A stretch of DNA of 5,785 bases, from positions 1 to 5,785 of the forward strand of contig CAIWTR010000539.1 in NCBI GenBank assembly GCA_903915615.1, in the 5' to 3' direction. Both the position numbers and the translations under genes were made by a program. The notes beneath the pieces were generated by a model, which was not told the DNA's origin, made no database searches, and saw nothing but the letters and a program-made list of their open reading frames with translations. Each line of letters opens with the position of its first letter. Position 1 is the first letter of the stretch. Positions 4,260 through 5,785 of this stretch are shown here, in pieces. Source of the stretch: an uncultured Armatimonadota bacterium (lineage in GTDB: Bacteria; Armatimonadota; Armatimonadia; Armatimonadales; Armatimonadaceae).

Positions 4260-5785
4260 ATGGCATCACAAGAACGCTTACTCATTCTAAAAATGCTTCA
4301 AGAAGGCACGATCTCAACGGAGGATGCACTCAGGCTCTTAGAGGCATCCGCTGCTAATGCAGAACAAGAAACCGTTGCAGAGACGCCACTCGAACAGCCT
4401 GCGGATGAACCGATTGCACCGCTCGAAGATGTAGACCCAAGCACCTCAACGACCGTGCCGCCAGCTGTAACTGATCCATTCAATGAACTTGAGGCTGAAG
4501 TAATCGCGCGGGCAAAAGCTAAAATCGCTGCCGCACGAGAAAAGGTTGCTGTTGTTGCGGATCAGCTGGCCGCTGCCGATGAAAAGGTTGCAGATGCGGG
4601 AAAGTCGGGAAGTCCGCTCGATGACCTAGCCGATGCTGTAAAAGCCCTCCCTGGAATGCGGTCTGTCTTCGATGCCCTGAGCGGTTTGGATCCATCCCGG
4701 ATGGCATCCGAAGCAAAACGACATGCCCGGGAAGTCAAACGGCAAACACGGCGCGTTGCACGGTCCGTCACAGATGGGATTGACGAAGTCCTCCGCTCCG
4801 ATGTCAACCGTCTGCTTGGAGTGACCGATCCTACGCTGACAGATGCCTATGAAGCAACGCTGTCTGTCACACCCGGGATGGCGCTCCGGGTACGAAACCC
4901 GTTTGGTGACATCGTCATCCAACCGACCGACAACGAACAAGTACGGATTGCCGCGAGTATCAACATTTGGGAAACAGATGCCACACTTGCCGCTAATCTG
5001 CTGGAATCGCTCTCTGTGTCAGCCGAGGTCGTCGATGATGCGATTGTCGTTGGATGTACGGGACCAGAGCGCTCACGCAAGGTAGGCGTTGATATCGTTA
5101 TCCTGATGCCTAAGACCAGAATCCGAATGACACTGATGTCGCCAACGGGCAAGATTCAGCTCGAAGGAGTGCGAGCAGCTGCATTGGTGGCTGCGACAAA
5201 CTCAGGAGACATTCGCTTCAACAGCGTAGTTGCAGACACCGTAACCCTTGAGACGACATCCGGTGATGTCAGTCTTCACGGAATCGTGGGGGCGCTGAGT
5301 GTGAAGTCATCCAGCGGTGATGTCAAGCTTGAAAAGACGAATGGATCCAGCGTGAACCTCGTCACAAGTTCAGGTGATGTTCATATCAACTCAGTCGATG
5401 CATCTAATGTCGACCTGAGCTCCTCGTCAGGTGACCTGTACATTCTAAAGCTGAATGCCCAGTCCTTAACCATGGCATCCGTGTCTGGAGACATCCGCTG
5501 TGACTTAGCCGGTGTGTCCGGGCAAGTCAAGATTGACTCGGCTACCGGGTGGTCAGATGTAACCCTCCATAGCTCTGTAACACCTGAATCGTTGGCTGTA
5601 CATTCGGTTTCTGGCGATTGCACCCTGACAGTCCTGGACGCCACTGGAATACAGGCAAAGGTTGTAACACGGACAGGAAATGTAACACTCCCGGAATCCT
5701 TTACACATCAAGTGCAGGGAAACTACGAAGGTACGGTGGGGACGGCACCATTTTCAAATGTCTCAATTGTGACTGTTTCGGGTGA
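4260..5785 (+). CDS. DUF4097 beta-helix protein with N-terminal SHOCT-like motif (partial, 3' end outside window)
   Basis: The frame is open from the ATG at 4260 to the window edge (508 full codons). In order it shows a SHOCT-like helical hairpin (residues 1-30, RLLILKMLQEGTISTEDALR), an acidic Pro/Thr-rich linker (about 31-72), an Ala/Lys/Glu-rich probable coiled coil (about 74-113), a strongly basic helix (about 152-169, KRHAREVKRQTRRVAR), and a beta-rich domain opening with LRVRNPFGDIVIQ (209-221). From about residue 296 this becomes a regular SGDV-type repeat. The layout resembles the YvlB/LiaX group of DUF4097 proteins, some of which act in cell-envelope stress responses in Firmicutes. 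No signal peptide or membrane segment is visible in the part shown. The last two bases, GA, continue the repeat (SG followed by D or E). The function here is inferred only from family and context. Confidence 0.85.
   Translation, partial: MASQERLLILKMLQEGTISTEDALRLLEASAANAEQETVAETPLEQPADEPIAPLEDVDPSTSTTVPPAVTDPFNELEAEVIARAKAKIAAAREKVAVVADQLAAADEKVADAGKSGSPLDDLADAVKALPGMRSVFDALSGLDPSRMASEAKRHAREVKRQTRRVARSVTDGIDEVLRSDVNRLLGVTDPTLTDAYEATLSVTPGMALRVRNPFGDIVIQPTDNEQVRIAASINIWETDATLAANLLESLSVSAEVVDDAIVVGCTGPERSRKVGVDIVILMPKTRIRMTLMSPTGKIQLEGVRAAALVAATNSGDIRFNSVVADTVTLETTSGDVSLHGIVGALSVKSSSGDVKLEKTNGSSVNLVTSSGDVHINSVDASNVDLSSSSGDLYILKLNAQSLTMASVSGDIRCDLAGVSGQVKIDSATGWSDVTLHSSVTPESLAVHSVSGDCTLTVLDATGIQAKVVTRTGNVTLPESFTHQVQGNYEGTVGTAPFSNVSIVTVSG
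5145..5785 (+). repeat. Degenerate 57-bp (19-residue) repeat encoding SGD beta-helix coils
   Basis: The motif [ST]-G-[DKN]-hydrophobic recurs, with its first codon at 5145, 5202, 5259, 5313, 5370, 5427, 5484, 5544 (as TGWSD), 5610, 5673 and 5778. The spacing is 54-57 bp for the first seven units, then 60-66 bp, and one coil has a longer 105-bp gap. Typical units are TSGDVSLHGI, SSGDVKLEKT and SSGDVHINSV. The repeat is conserved in protein rather than DNA, as expected for stacked coils of a right-handed beta-helix. Confidence 0.85.

Noticed and set aside
4626..4940. Minus-strand open frames over the DUF4097 gene
   Set aside because: The plus-strand frame from 4260 is open to the window edge, has a strong ribosome binding site and recognisable domains; the antisense frames have none.
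5145..5785. The 57-bp periodicity as a CRISPR array or non-coding satellite
   Set aside because: The repeat is in frame, conserved at the protein level (SGDV) and variable in DNA, with no constant repeat and unique spacers.

Overview
The window comes from a bacterial chromosome of about 50% GC. It holds the 3' part of a type II fatty-acid synthesis (FAS II) operon, then a short gene-poor segment with an unusual duplication, then two divergently arranged gene pairs. The organism cannot be named from the sequence. A DUF2089 regulator paired with a DUF4097-type protein, next to a compact fabD-fabG-acpP-fabF cluster, would suit Armatimonadota, Chloroflexota or Firmicutes-like lineages. This is a low-confidence inference from family distribution.

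Positions 1-2456 (+ strand) carry fabD (last 44 codons), fabG, acpP and fabF in the canonical order. fabD and fabG overlap by ATGA. acpP follows after 25 bp. fabF follows after 58 bp, and that gap contains a 14-bp hairpin whose 3' arm includes the fabF Shine-Dalgarno sequence. Together these genes supply malonyl-ACP (FabD), carry the growing chain (ACP), condense it (FabF) and perform the first reduction (FabG).

Positions 2457-2727 hold no intact gene. They hold a rho-independent terminator, then a second copy of the last 41 codons plus stop of fabF, then a second terminator. The two fabF tails differ at 10 of 126 aligned coding positions, and every difference is synonymous. This is the most unusual thing in the window. 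It looks like the scar of a recombination or integration event that replaced the end of fabF, although an assembly chimera of two strains must be excluded.

Positions 2728-3755 (- strand) carry a two-gene redox operon converging on fabF. A BCP/PrxQ-like peroxiredoxin comes first and a TlpA-like thioredoxin with a Sec signal peptide second, translationally coupled by an ATGA overlap. The thioredoxin may recycle the peroxiredoxin outside the cytoplasm.

Positions 3756-3846 are an AT-rich divergent promoter region. Positions 3847-5785 (+ strand) carry a DUF2089 zinc-ribbon/HTH protein and, 11 bp later with a strong ribosome binding site, a large DUF4097 beta-helix protein that runs off the window. 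The C-terminus of the first and the N-terminus of the second share the same short helical motif (SHOCT-like). This suggests that the two proteins are parts of one regulatory or envelope-sensing module.
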